From the NCBI RefSeq assembly GCF_030813915.1, contig NZ_JAUSUJ010000018.1:1-64000 (forward strand): a stretch of 64,000 bases of DNA. The letters are read 5' to 3'. Source of the DNA: Rhodoplanes tepidamans (GTDB lineage Bacteria; Pseudomonadota; Alphaproteobacteria; Rhizobiales; Xanthobacteraceae). A program made the position numbers and the translations under genes. Below, in pieces: positions 45,809 to 53,221 of this stretch. Under the pieces are notes generated by a model, which was not told the origin of the DNA, made no database searches, and worked only from the letters and a program-made list of their open reading frames with translations. Each line of letters starts with the position of its first letter. Position 1 is the stretch's first letter.

Positions 45809-45836
45809 TTGATGTTTCGTCATACGTCCGTATATA
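45809..45836 (+). promoter_or_regulatory. Candidate promoter and operator of the brnT-brnA operon
   Basis: TTGATG (45809-45814) is followed after 16 bases by TATATA (45831-45836). The palindrome ATACG-TC-CGTAT (45822-45833) overlaps the spacer and -10. BrnA-type antitoxins repress their own promoter, so this is the likely binding site. Confidence 0.5.
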
Positions 45837-45932
45837 CACGACAGAGGTCACGCTCACGGCCGGAATCTCGGCACAACCTGCATGGCGGATCCACACGGCA
45901 CGGTCGCATCGTCGTCCCGGAGATGGATCGCC

Positions 45933-46278
45933 ATGACGGACGACGACCTGCAGCATCTTTTCACGGGGATTCAGCTTCACGGGGATTCAGCGTTTCGGCT
46001 GGGACCCGAACAAGCGCGAGACCAACCTGCGGACCCACAGGATCGACTTCGAGGACGCGCGCGCCGTCTTCGACGGAGAGGTCTTCATACGGCGATCGGA
46101 CCGTCATGGCGAAACCAGATACCAGGTCTTCGGATGGATCGACGGCAGGGAGGTCGCGGTCGCCTGCACGCTCCGCGGCGACCTCTGCTGGATCATCTCG
46201 GCCCGACGCGCCCGCCGGGACGAGCGACGACGGTTCCACGATCGTGTCCTGGGACGCTCCGCGAACCGGGAAGACTGA
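45933..46278 (+). pseudogene. brnT: BrnT-family ribonuclease toxin, frameshifted by a 16-bp duplication
   Basis: From the ATG at 45933 (GGAG upstream) the frame reads MTDDDLQHLFTGIQ. A second frame from about 45990 reads RFGWDPNKRETNLRTHRIDF, then EDARAVFDGEVF and CWIISARRARRDERRRFHDR up to a stop at 46276-46278. These are the hallmarks of BrnT (WDxxKxxxNxxxHxxxFE and ISARRAxxxER). The two parts are out of frame because of a perfect 16-bp tandem duplication (45960-45991). Removing one copy gives a continuous 109-residue BrnT. The second frame has no start codon of its own. As read, the toxin is inactive, but the defect is revertible. Confidence 0.82.
45960..45991 (+). repeat. Perfect 16-bp tandem duplication inside brnT
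   Basis: The unit ttcacggggattcagc occurs twice back to back (45960-45975 and 45976-45991). Since 16 is not a multiple of three, it shifts the brnT frame. Such duplications can be lost or gained by replication slippage. Confidence 0.92.
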
Positions 46279-46540
46279 CTGGACGGCGGTCGATGCCCTC
46301 ACCGACGAGGAGATCACCGAGGCGGTCCGGGCCGATCCCGACGCGGTGCCGGTGGACGTCGACTGGTCGCAGGCCGTGCTGGTCGTGCCGCCGAAGAAGA
46401 CCGCGATCTCGATCCGCCTCGACGACGACGTGCTCGCCTTCTTCAAGGCCGAGGGGCCCGGCTATCAGCGCCGGATCAACGCGGTGCTGCGGTCCTACAT
46501 GGCGCAGGCACGGAAGAAGCGAACAGCGAATGGCGAGTAG
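46244..46540 (+). CDS. brnA: BrnA-family antitoxin
   Basis: The 98-residue protein starts at a GTG inside the 3' end of brnT (35-base overlap). It has the BrnA start TDWTAVDALTDEEITEAV, a DWSQAVLVVPPKKTAISIRLD stretch in parts, and the C-terminal ribbon-helix-helix-like DDDVLAFFKAEGPGYQRRINAVLRSYM in parts. It should neutralise BrnT and repress the operon. Unlike the toxin, it is intact. The overlap implies translational coupling, which the upstream frameshift may disturb. Confidence 0.85.
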   Translation: MSWDAPRTGKTDWTAVDALTDEEITEAVRADPDAVPVDVDWSQAVLVVPPKKTAISIRLDDDVLAFFKAEGPGYQRRINAVLRSYMAQARKKRTANGE

Positions 46541-46652
46541 GACCCCTTCGTAGCCCGGATGGTGCGCCAGCGACATCCGGGCTCGGCGCAGCCGCAAGCT
46601 CGACGCTCGACGTCCCGGCTGTCGCTTCCGCTCCAGCCGGGCTACCCGAGGA

Positions 46653-46970
46653 TCATCCCCGCGGCAGCGGCACCAGGCGCTCGCGGCCGCTGTCGTCGTA
46701 GTAGGCCTCCGGCGAGGCCGGGCTGCAGTCCTCGAGATCGTACTCGTCGAAGACGTGCTCCGGCACCGCGTAGGGCGGGCCTTCGTACCAGGTCGGGTCG
46801 TGGTCGAGGTCGAGCCGGATCGCGACGATGGTGCGGGTGCCCACGTCGGTGCAGCGCCAGCGCCCGCTGGCGGTGAGGAACTCGCAGCCGATCGTGAACT
46901 GCGACAGCGTCATGCCGATCCGGACGCTGTCGCTGCGCACCGGATCGATCGTGTCTGCCGAACCCATCAT
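46653..46970 (-). CDS. Hypothetical protein coupled to hemG, 105 residues
   Basis: A small soluble protein, not recognised. It has a beta-rich start (IGMTLSQFTIGCEFLTASGRWRCTDV in parts), then TIVAIRLDLDHDPTWYEGPPY, and an acidic tail (FDEYDLEDCSP). Its ATG overlaps the hemG stop (ATGA), with AAGGGGGACG before it, so the two proteins are made together. A function linked to haem synthesis is possible, but nothing in the sequence shows it. Confidence 0.75.
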   Translation of the reverse strand: MMGSADTIDPVRSDSVRIGMTLSQFTIGCEFLTASGRWRCTDVGTRTIVAIRLDLDHDPTWYEGPPYAVPEHVFDEYDLEDCSPASPEAYYDDSGRERLVPLPRG

Positions 46971-47524
46971 CGTCCCCCTTGCTCGTTCCGGCCGGCGTCG
47001 ACCAGCGCGGCGATGTCGTTGGCGAAGGCGTCGACCCGGTCCCAGGGGGTGTATTCGACCACGGTCGTCGGGTCGGTCGGACCGCCCGTGATCAGCATGA
47101 TGAAGCGGATGATGTGGCGGTCGAAGAAGCCGTAGCGCGGATAGTCGAGCCGTCCGGCGAAGGCGGCGGCGAGCGCCGGCTTCAGGCCGTTCTTGGCGAT
47201 CAGCTTGCGCAGATAGGCGTTGCCTTCGGCCGTGTCCTTGCCGGGCTTCCGCGCCGTGAGGTTGACCGAGGCGAGGACCAGCGGCGGCGGCGCCGCCAGC
47301 CCCTTGAAGGTCTCGACGAAGCGCAGCCCCTCGGCGAGGTGCTTGCCGTAGCGGATCGACATGATGGCGACCACCAGCGGCGCCCGCGCGAGATCGGCCG
47401 CCGACGGCTGGGCGGTGGCGAGATCGATCGGGGTCGCCGTGATGCCGCGGGCGGCGAGGCGACCCGCCACATGGGTCGCGATCTTGCGGGACTGGCCGTC
47501 GCGGGACGCGTAAAAAATCTGCAT
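46967..47524 (-). CDS. hemG: Flavodoxin-like protoporphyrinogen oxidase HemG (quinone-dependent)
   Basis: HemG oxidises protoporphyrinogen IX to protoporphyrin IX using FMN and passes electrons to quinone. The 185-residue length and pattern match E. coli HemG: FYASRDGQSRKIATHVAGRL (FMN phosphate loop), MSIRYGKH, SVNLTARKPGKDTAEGNAY, the characteristic long-chain insert LDYPRYGFFDRHIIRFIMLITGG in parts, and VEYTPWDRVDAFA. HemG is mainly a gammaproteobacterial enzyme and most Alphaproteobacteria are thought to use HemJ, so its presence here is unusual. The start ATG at 47524 lacks a strong ribosome-binding site. Confidence 0.9.
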   Translation of the reverse strand: MQIFYASRDGQSRKIATHVAGRLAARGITATPIDLATAQPSAADLARAPLVVAIMSIRYGKHLAEGLRFVETFKGLAAPPPLVLASVNLTARKPGKDTAEGNAYLRKLIAKNGLKPALAAAFAGRLDYPRYGFFDRHIIRFIMLITGGPTDPTTVVEYTPWDRVDAFANDIAALVDAGRNEQGGR

Positions 47525-47750
47525 GGAACAGCTCGAACAATCGTCGGCCGCCGCCGCGGCGGAACAGCCGCGGCCCCGGAACACCCTCCGCCTCGCCTCC
47601 GGCCGAGCGCGGCGGGGCGGATCATCCTCGTGCCGAGGCGGGTGACTTAGCCCGCGCCGGCCGGCTTGTGGAGCACGACCTTGTGCGTACCCCCGACCGG
47701 GCGGTCCGCGATCGTGCGTCCGGAGCGCGCCCTCGGGGGGCGGACGCGCC

Positions 47751-48203
47751 CTACTTCAGAAGTCCCTTCACGAGGCCGCTCGCCTTGCCCATGTCGAGCT
47801 GGCCGGCATGGCGCTCGCGCAGCACCGCGATCACCTTGCCCATGTCCTTCATGCCGGACGCGCCGGTCTCGGCGATCACCGCCTTGACGGCCGCCTCGGT
47901 CTCCTCCGGGGAGAGCTGCTTCGGCAGATAGGCGGAGATGACCTCGATCTCCTCGCGCTCCTGCGCGGCGAGCTCGGGCCGCCCGCCCTTCTCGTAGAGG
48001 TCGACCGACTCCTGGCGCTGCTTCACCATCTTCTGCAGGAGCGCCAGCACGTCCTCGTCGGTCAGGGCCGCCTTGCCCTGGCCCCGCGCCTCGATGTCGG
48101 CGTTCTTGAGCGCCGCGTTGACCAGCCGCAGCGTCGAGACCCGGCGCGAGTCGTGCGCCTTCATGGCCTCCTTCAACGCAGCGTTGATGTCGTCACGCAG
48201 CAT
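47751..48203 (-). CDS. GatB/YqeY-domain protein
   Basis: The 150-residue protein matches the YqeY family along its whole length: LRDDINAALKEAMKAHDSRR, STLRLVNAALKNADIEARG, a VKQRQESVDLYEKGGRPEL segment, EIEVISAYLPKQLSPEE and MGKVIAVLRERHAGQLDMGKASGLVK in parts. The domain resembles the tRNA-binding tail of GatB, but the role of the free protein is uncertain. It is divergent from carA, an order common in Hyphomicrobiales and close to dnaG-rpoD. Confidence 0.95.
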   Translation of the reverse strand: MLRDDINAALKEAMKAHDSRRVSTLRLVNAALKNADIEARGQGKAALTDEDVLALLQKMVKQRQESVDLYEKGGRPELAAQEREEIEVISAYLPKQLSPEETEAAVKAVIAETGASGMKDMGKVIAVLRERHAGQLDMGKASGLVKGLLK

Positions 48204-48240
48204 CGTGCACCCTTTCCTGCGCCCCCGAACCTTGCTTCGG

Positions 48241-48264
48241 CGCCTTTTATACGCAAATAAGGCG
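48241..48264. promoter_or_regulatory. Imperfect palindrome in the yqeY-carA divergent promoter region
   Basis: Cgccttttat (48241-48250) and aaataaggcg (48255-48264) are near-perfect inverted repeats in a locally AT-rich patch between divergent genes. It may hold the yqeY -10 region or a regulator site; no named motif is matched. Confidence 0.3.
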
Positions 48265-48370
48265 GGACGGCCAGAGCGCGGCCCGCCCGTCGCCCGGAGA
48301 ATTCGGGCTCGGTTACCGCAATCCCCCGCCGCCCCCCGATCCCGATCGAGACGCCTTGGACCGAGACGCC

Positions 48371-49555
48371 ATGTCGAACGACACCTCCGCCTGGGCGGAC
48401 CCCAAGCCCACCGCCCTGCTCGTCCTCGCGGACGGCACCGTGATCGAGGGGTTCGGCCTCGGTGCCGCCGGGCACGCGGTCGGCGAGGTGTGCTTCAACA
48501 CGGCGATGACCGGCTACGAGGAGATCCTCACCGACCCCTCCTATGCGGGCCAGATCATCACCTTCACGTTCCCCCACATCGGCAATGTCGGGACCAACGA
48601 GGAGGACATCGAGACCGTCAACATGGCCGCCACCCCGGGCGCCTGCGGCGTGATCCTCCACTCGGCCGTGACCCGGCCGTCGAACTACCGGGCGACCCGC
48701 CACCTCGACGCCTGGCTGAAGGCCCGCGGCATCGTCGGCCTCGGCGGCATCGACACGCGGGCGCTGACCAGCCTGATCCGCACCAGGGGCATGCCGAACG
48801 CCGTGATCGCCCACGCGCCGGACGGCCGCTTCGACCTCGACGCCCTGAAGACGGAGGCGGCGGAGTGGCCCGGCCTCGTCGGCATGGACCTGGTGCCGCG
48901 GGTGACATCCGGCCAGCGATTCTCCTGGGACGAGACCGAGTGGGTGTGGGGCCGGGGCTACGGCCGCATGGAGACCCCGGACCTGCACGTCGTCGCCATC
49001 GACTACGGCATCAAGCGCAACATCCTGCGGCTGCTGGCCGGTATCGGGGCCAAGGTGACGGTGGTGCCGGCCACCACCTCGGCCGAGGACATCCTCGAGC
49101 TGAAGCCGGACGGCGTCTTCCTCTCCAACGGCCCGGGCGACCCGGCCGCCACCGGCGCCTATGCCGTGCCGGTGATCCGGTCCGTGGTCGAGACCGGCGT
49201 GCCGACCTTCGGCATCTGCCTCGGTCACCAGATGCTCGGCATCGCGCTCGGCGGCACCACCCGGAAGATGCACCAGGGCCACCACGGGGCGAACCACCCG
49301 GTGAAGGACCTCGACACCGGCAAGGTCGAGATCACCTCGATGAACCACGGCTTCGCGGTCGACCGCGACAGCCTGCCCGGCAACGTCAAGGAGACCCACG
49401 TCTCCCTGTTCGACGGCTCGAACTGCGGCCTCGCCCTCACCGACCGGCCGGTGTTCTCGGTCCAGTACCACCCCGAGGCCTCGCCCGGCCCGCGCGACAG
49501 CCACTACCTGTTCCAGCGCTTCGCCGGCCTGATGCGCGATCGCAAGCAGGCCTGA
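48371..49555 (+). CDS. carA: Carbamoyl-phosphate synthase small subunit
   Basis: CarA is the glutamine amidotransferase subunit that feeds ammonia to CarB for carbamoyl phosphate, needed for pyrimidines and arginine. The 394-residue protein has the N-terminal CarA domain (GEVCFNTAMTGYEEILTDPSYAGQ in parts) and a class I amidotransferase domain with nucleophile cysteine in FGICLGHQMLGIALG and the His-Glu pair in QYHPEASPGP. carB does not follow in the next 14 kb of the window, so it must be encoded elsewhere. The start is placed at the ATG at 48371. Confidence 0.97.
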   Translation: MSNDTSAWADPKPTALLVLADGTVIEGFGLGAAGHAVGEVCFNTAMTGYEEILTDPSYAGQIITFTFPHIGNVGTNEEDIETVNMAATPGACGVILHSAVTRPSNYRATRHLDAWLKARGIVGLGGIDTRALTSLIRTRGMPNAVIAHAPDGRFDLDALKTEAAEWPGLVGMDLVPRVTSGQRFSWDETEWVWGRGYGRMETPDLHVVAIDYGIKRNILRLLAGIGAKVTVVPATTSAEDILELKPDGVFLSNGPGDPAATGAYAVPVIRSVVETGVPTFGICLGHQMLGIALGGTTRKMHQGHHGANHPVKDLDTGKVEITSMNHGFAVDRDSLPGNVKETHVSLFDGSNCGLALTDRPVFSVQYHPEASPGPRDSHYLFQRFAGLMRDRKQA

Positions 49556-49666
49556 CACGGGGGTCGGAGGACCAAGACCCCGGTTCGCCGCAGGGCCATC
49601 CTCAGACCGTCCGCCCCGAGCCTCTCCTCCGTCGAGCTCCGCGAAGGCGAGGGCTTTGCAGAATTC

Positions 49667-49769
49667 GTCATTCCGGGGCGCACCAAAGGCGCGAACCCGG
49701 AATCCAGCGACGAACTCGGCATTCTGAGCTGGATTCCGGGTCCGGCGCTACGCGCCGTCCCGGAATGAC
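49667..49769. repeat. Intergenic palindromic repeat, family B
   Basis: Gtcattccggggcgcacc and gcgaacccggaatccag at the left are mirrored by ctggattccgggt and cgccgtcccggaatgac at the right, so it can fold into a long hairpin. A second, diverged copy is at 55818-55940. Confidence 0.82.
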
Positions 49770-50202
49770 CGACTACGCAAAGCCCTCGCGAAGGCGGAGC
49801 ACCCAGTACGCCGCAGCCTCCCGACTGAAGCAACGGAGTCCGGTGGATCCTGGGGCGTCCGCCTGCGCCTGCGCGGACGACGACGATCGACAGGCTGTGC
49901 CGCCGGTTCCATCTTGGCGCCCACGCGGCCTGCCCCCCGGCACCAGGCGGACCCGGGCTGCCGTCCCATTGGTCGCGCCCGCTGGGCGTCCCGGCTGCTC
50001 TGCTTCGTTCATCCGGTGGCGAGCGACGAAGCCGGCCGGACCGCCGGGGCTTTCCTCCGCATCCGGTCCTTTTGAGCGAGTTTTCCCGCCTTCGACGCCT
50101 TCCGCATTGAAGGCCCGCTGTTTTCGGACGCCTGCGCGAATCCGGCTATGGCGGGCCTAGGACGGACGATTCGCATCTCCGTTTTGCAGGCACCCGACGC
50201 TT

Positions 50203-50238
50203 CCGAATTGAAAGCTCCCGGTTAAGCACCGCTTAAAG
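50203..50238 (+). promoter_or_regulatory. Shared upstream element, copy 1, before the first cupin gene
   Basis: CCGAATTG (50203-50210), then 11 bases, then TTAA (50222-50225), 7 bases and TTAA (50233-50236). TTAAGC-ACC-GCTTAA is an inverted repeat. The same elements with identical spacing precede the second cupin gene. TTGAAA-N17-GCTTAA could also be read as a promoter. Confidence 0.65.
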
Positions 50239-50302
50239 CGCCGCCACCAGACAGGGGGCCACGCCGACCGCACCCCCGCACGGCGATCTGGTGGAGGCAC
50301 GA

Positions 50303-51115
50303 ATGTTCAAGAAGAATCAAAATGTTCGGAATACGTGCCCGGTCCCCGAGCGGTTCCGGTTCGCGGACGACGGCCTCGTCCCCAACAACCCGGTCCTGTC
50401 CTGCGTGGTGGTCCGCCAGGGCATCGACCTCGCCGGCTCGGCCCGCCATGCCGACCGGATCATGGCGACGTTCGAGCGCAACGGCTGGATCGGGATGTGG
50501 CGCAACGAGATGTACCCCTATCCGCACTACCATGCCGGGGTCCACGAGGCGATGGCGATCGCCGCCGGCCACACCCGCGTGCGGCTCGGCGGCCGCTCCG
50601 GCGTCGAGGTCGATCTCGCGGTCGGCGACGTGCTGGTGCTGCCGGCCGGCACGGCGCACCAGCGCGTGATGGCGAGCGCCGACCTCCTGATGATCGGCGC
50701 CTATCCGCCCAACGGCCAGTACGACCTCTGGCGCCCCAACATGTTCGACTGCCTGAAGGCGCGGGAGCTGGTCCGTCGGGTGCCGCTGCCGCCGTCCGAT
50801 CCGCTGAACGGCGAGACCAGCCCGCTCCTGACCCTGTGGACGGCCGAGGCCGCCGCGGCGGCCGAGCACCCGGACCGGCGCGACCACGCCCCGGGATCCC
50901 GCCTGCCGCCCGACCTGCGCCGGCCGCGCGAGCGCAGCGACGCCGAGCTCGATCTCGCCCCGCTGCCGCGCACCGCCGCGGTCCGCCAGCTCGCCGAGCG
51001 CACGCTCGCCGCCAAGCAGGCCACCGACGGCTCCCGGAGCGTCTCCTGGGGTCCGGCCACCGGCCTACGGTCGCGACGCAGCCGAATTGGAACATCCGGC
51101 TTAAGTACGCCTTAA
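50303..51115 (+). CDS. Cupin-domain protein, first of a tandem pair
   Basis: The 270-residue protein has a single cupin barrel in residues about 10-150: FRFADDGLVPNNP, WIGMWRNEMYPYPHYHAGVHE in parts (metal-ligand histidines and Glu), RVRLGGRSGVEVDLAVGDVLVLPAGTAHQ in parts. It matches its neighbour closely up to residue about 185. The last 90 residues are a unique charged, proline- and arginine-rich tail. GGAGG precedes the ATG. The catalytic or binding role is unknown; the histidine cluster suggests a metal site. It is similar to YjlB-type cupins. Confidence 0.85.
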   Translation: MFKKNQNVRNTCPVPERFRFADDGLVPNNPVLSCVVVRQGIDLAGSARHADRIMATFERNGWIGMWRNEMYPYPHYHAGVHEAMAIAAGHTRVRLGGRSGVEVDLAVGDVLVLPAGTAHQRVMASADLLMIGAYPPNGQYDLWRPNMFDCLKARELVRRVPLPPSDPLNGETSPLLTLWTAEAAAAAEHPDRRDHAPGSRLPPDLRRPRERSDAELDLAPLPRTAAVRQLAERTLAAKQATDGSRSVSWGPATGLRSRRSRIGTSGLSTP

Positions 51116-51120
51116 GCCGG
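51082..51120 (+). promoter_or_regulatory. Shared upstream element, copy 2, with a perfect 10-bp-arm palindrome
   Basis: CCGAATTG (51082-51089), 11 bases, TTAA (51101-51104), 7 bases, TTAA (51112-51115), the same spacing as copy 1. CCGGCTTAAG (51096-51105) and CTTAAGCCGG (51111-51120) form a perfect inverted repeat with a 5-base centre. It overlaps the end of the first cupin gene. Confidence 0.7.
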
Positions 51121-51174
51121 GGGCAGCAGACTGCGCCCGCGACGCCGCACGTGCGCGGTGGCCAGGATGGACGA

Positions 51175-51750
51175 ATGCACGCAAAGCTTCCACGGCATGC
51201 CCCGGAGACGTTCCGGTTCACCGACGACGGGATCGTTCCGAACAACCCGACCCTGTCCTTCGTGGTGTTCCGCGACGCGATCGACATGAAGGGATCGCCG
51301 CATCCCGAAGACCTGATCGAGAAGACGTTCCAGCGTCACGGCTGGGTCGGGGTGTGGCGCAACGGAATCTACCCGTACGCGCATTACCACTCCCGCATCC
51401 ACGAGGTGATGGGCATCGCCCGCGGTCGCGCCCGCGTGCGCTTCGGCGGCGAGACCGGCGCCGAGGTCGACCTCAAGGTCGGCGACGTCGTCGTGCTGCC
51501 GGCCGGCACCGGCCACCAGCGCGTTCATGCCACCGCCGATCTCGTGGTGATCGGCGCCTATCCGCCGAGCGGCACCTACGATCTCTGCCGCGGCAGCAAG
51601 GCCGAGCACGCCAAGGCGACGGCCGCCATTCCCCAGGTGCCGCTGCCGGCGAGCGATCCGGTGCACGGCAAGGCCGGCCCGCTGGTCAAGCTGTGGGCCG
51701 CCGAGACCAAGGCGGCCGCCGAGCGCCGCAAGGCCGAGCACGCCGCCTGA
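51175..51750 (+). CDS. Cupin-domain protein, second of a tandem pair
   Basis: The 191-residue protein is a paralogue of the gene just upstream: both share FRF-DDG-VPNNP, WxGxWRNxxYPYxHYHxxxHE, a VGDVxVLPAGTxHQRV core and IGAYPPxGxYDL. It lacks the long tail of the first copy. AGGATGGACGA precedes the ATG. The conserved histidines and glutamate should bind one metal ion. Gene and upstream element were apparently duplicated together. Function is unknown. Confidence 0.88.
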   Translation: MHAKLPRHAPETFRFTDDGIVPNNPTLSFVVFRDAIDMKGSPHPEDLIEKTFQRHGWVGVWRNGIYPYAHYHSRIHEVMGIARGRARVRFGGETGAEVDLKVGDVVVLPAGTGHQRVHATADLVVIGAYPPSGTYDLCRGSKAEHAKATAAIPQVPLPASDPVHGKAGPLVKLWAAETKAAAERRKAEHAA

Positions 51751-51891
51751 CCCGCCACGATCGCGCCGCTGCGCCAGGCGGCCGTCGGCGGCGCGGCCGC
51801 CATGCCGGGGCGCGGCTGGACGGCGGGGCGTCCCGGGCCTATGCCGCCGGCTCGGCCGCTCCGCGCGGCATCTCCGGTCCGGCGATCCCCC

Positions 51892-53133
51892 GTGCTCGAC
51901 AAGTCCTCCCTCGCCTTCACGGTCCTGCTCAGCTCGCTGGTCGCCCTGCCGCCGCTGTCCATCGACCTCGGTCTGCCGGCCTTCGCCGCGACCGCCGCCG
52001 ATCTCGGCACCGGCGAGCCCGCCGTCGCGCTGACGCTGAGCTGGTTCATGCTCGGCTTCGCGGCCGGCCCGCTGGTCTACGGGCCGGTGTCGGACCGCTT
52101 CGGCCGCAAGCCCGTGATGCTCGCCGGGCTCTCGCTCTACGCCCTGACCAGCGTGCTGTGCGCGGCGGCGCCGACCATCGGGGTGCTGCTCGCCGCCCGG
52201 CTGTTCCAGGGGCTCGCCGCGGCGGCCGGCACGGTGCTGGTCATCGCCGCCATCCGCGACCTGTTCGACGGCATCGCGGCGCGCAAGAAGATCTCCTGGG
52301 TGATGGCGATCAACGCGATCATGCCGCTGACCGCGCCGACCATCGGGGTCTACACGCTGGCGTTCGGCGGCTGGCGGGCCGGCTACGCGCTGATGGCGGT
52401 GTTCGGCGCCGCGCTGCTCGCCGCCGTGACACTCGGATTCCGCGAATCGATCGTGCAGCGGAACCGGGACGCGCTGGCGCCGCGCCAGCTCGTCGCCGGC
52501 TATCGCGAGGTGCTGACCCATCCGGTGAGCCTCAAGGCGTCGCTGCTCAACGCCGCGTGCTTCGGCGTGCTGTTCGCCTACATTTCCGGCTCGTCGATCG
52601 TGTTCATCGGCTTCATGGGGCTGTCGGCCGCCGCCTACGGCTACGTGTTCGCCGTGCCGGTGACGGGCGCGATCGGCGGCACGCTGCTCAACGGCGCCCT
52701 GCTCGGCCGCGGCGTCGCACCGGTGACGCTGGTGCGCGCCGGGCTCGCCCTGATGACGGGTGCGGCGACGCTGCTGGTGGTGGCGCTGGCCGGACCGCTC
52801 GCCGGGCGGCTGGTGCCGATCGTCGCCCTCCTGTTCGTCTCGGCGTTCAGCGTGGGCCTGGTCGGGCCCAACGTGTCCTATGCGGCGATGCGGGACCTGC
52901 CGCACCGGGCCGGCGTCGCCTCCGCGGTGCTGACCAGCGCCCAGATGGTGGTCGGCGCCCTGTCCTCCGCGATCGTGGCGGCCCTGTTCGACACCCTCGG
53001 GGCGAGCGCCATGGCGGCCGTCATGGTCGGCTTCGCGGCGGTGGCGGTCGGGCTGCACCTCGCCACCCCGGCACCGCCGCCGCCGGCCCCTCCGGCCGGC
53101 CCGGCCCCGGCGGAGCGCCCCGGCGAGGCTTGA
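51892..53133 (+). CDS. MFS drug-efflux transporter, Bcr/CflA-like
   Basis: The protein has twelve membrane segments and the DHA1 signatures: a first helix with LVALPPLSIDLGLPAF (motif D1-like), WFMLGFAAGPLVYGPVSDRFGRKPVM in parts (motif A), and ARLFQGLAAAAGTVLVIAAIRDLF in parts (motif B region). It should export small molecules, possibly drugs, in exchange for protons. The start is unsure: GTG at 51892 puts the first helix close to the N-terminus as usual, but in-frame ATGs at 51802 and 51841 would add an Arg/Pro-rich tail, and none has a good ribosome-binding site. Confidence 0.9.
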   Translation: MLDKSSLAFTVLLSSLVALPPLSIDLGLPAFAATAADLGTGEPAVALTLSWFMLGFAAGPLVYGPVSDRFGRKPVMLAGLSLYALTSVLCAAAPTIGVLLAARLFQGLAAAAGTVLVIAAIRDLFDGIAARKKISWVMAINAIMPLTAPTIGVYTLAFGGWRAGYALMAVFGAALLAAVTLGFRESIVQRNRDALAPRQLVAGYREVLTHPVSLKASLLNAACFGVLFAYISGSSIVFIGFMGLSAAAYGYVFAVPVTGAIGGTLLNGALLGRGVAPVTLVRAGLALMTGAATLLVVALAGPLAGRLVPIVALLFVSAFSVGLVGPNVSYAAMRDLPHRAGVASAVLTSAQMVVGALSSAIVAALFDTLGASAMAAVMVGFAAVAVGLHLATPAPPPPAPPAGPAPAERPGEA

Positions 53134-53221
53134 TTCTTCCCCCCGTCTGTGCCCTGACACGCCCGGCCGGCCCCGCCGGCCGGGCCGGCAAGGCCCGCGA
53201 CAACGAGACCGGGAGAGCTTC

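Larger units (their letters stand above)
49556..50302. other. Long intergenic region between carA and the first cupin gene
   Basis: No gene is supported; open frames here are arginine/proline-rich and pass through repeat sequence. It holds a family B repeat (49667-49769) and the shared cupin upstream element (50203-50238). The stretch 49770-50200 shows nothing recognisable. Confidence 0.5.

Noticed and set aside
45882-46553. A 223-codon frame covering the brnT locus in one continuous phase
   Set aside because: Only its first residues match the BrnT start; after the 16-bp duplication it is in the wrong phase and arginine-rich, while the real BrnT motifs lie in the neighbouring phase.
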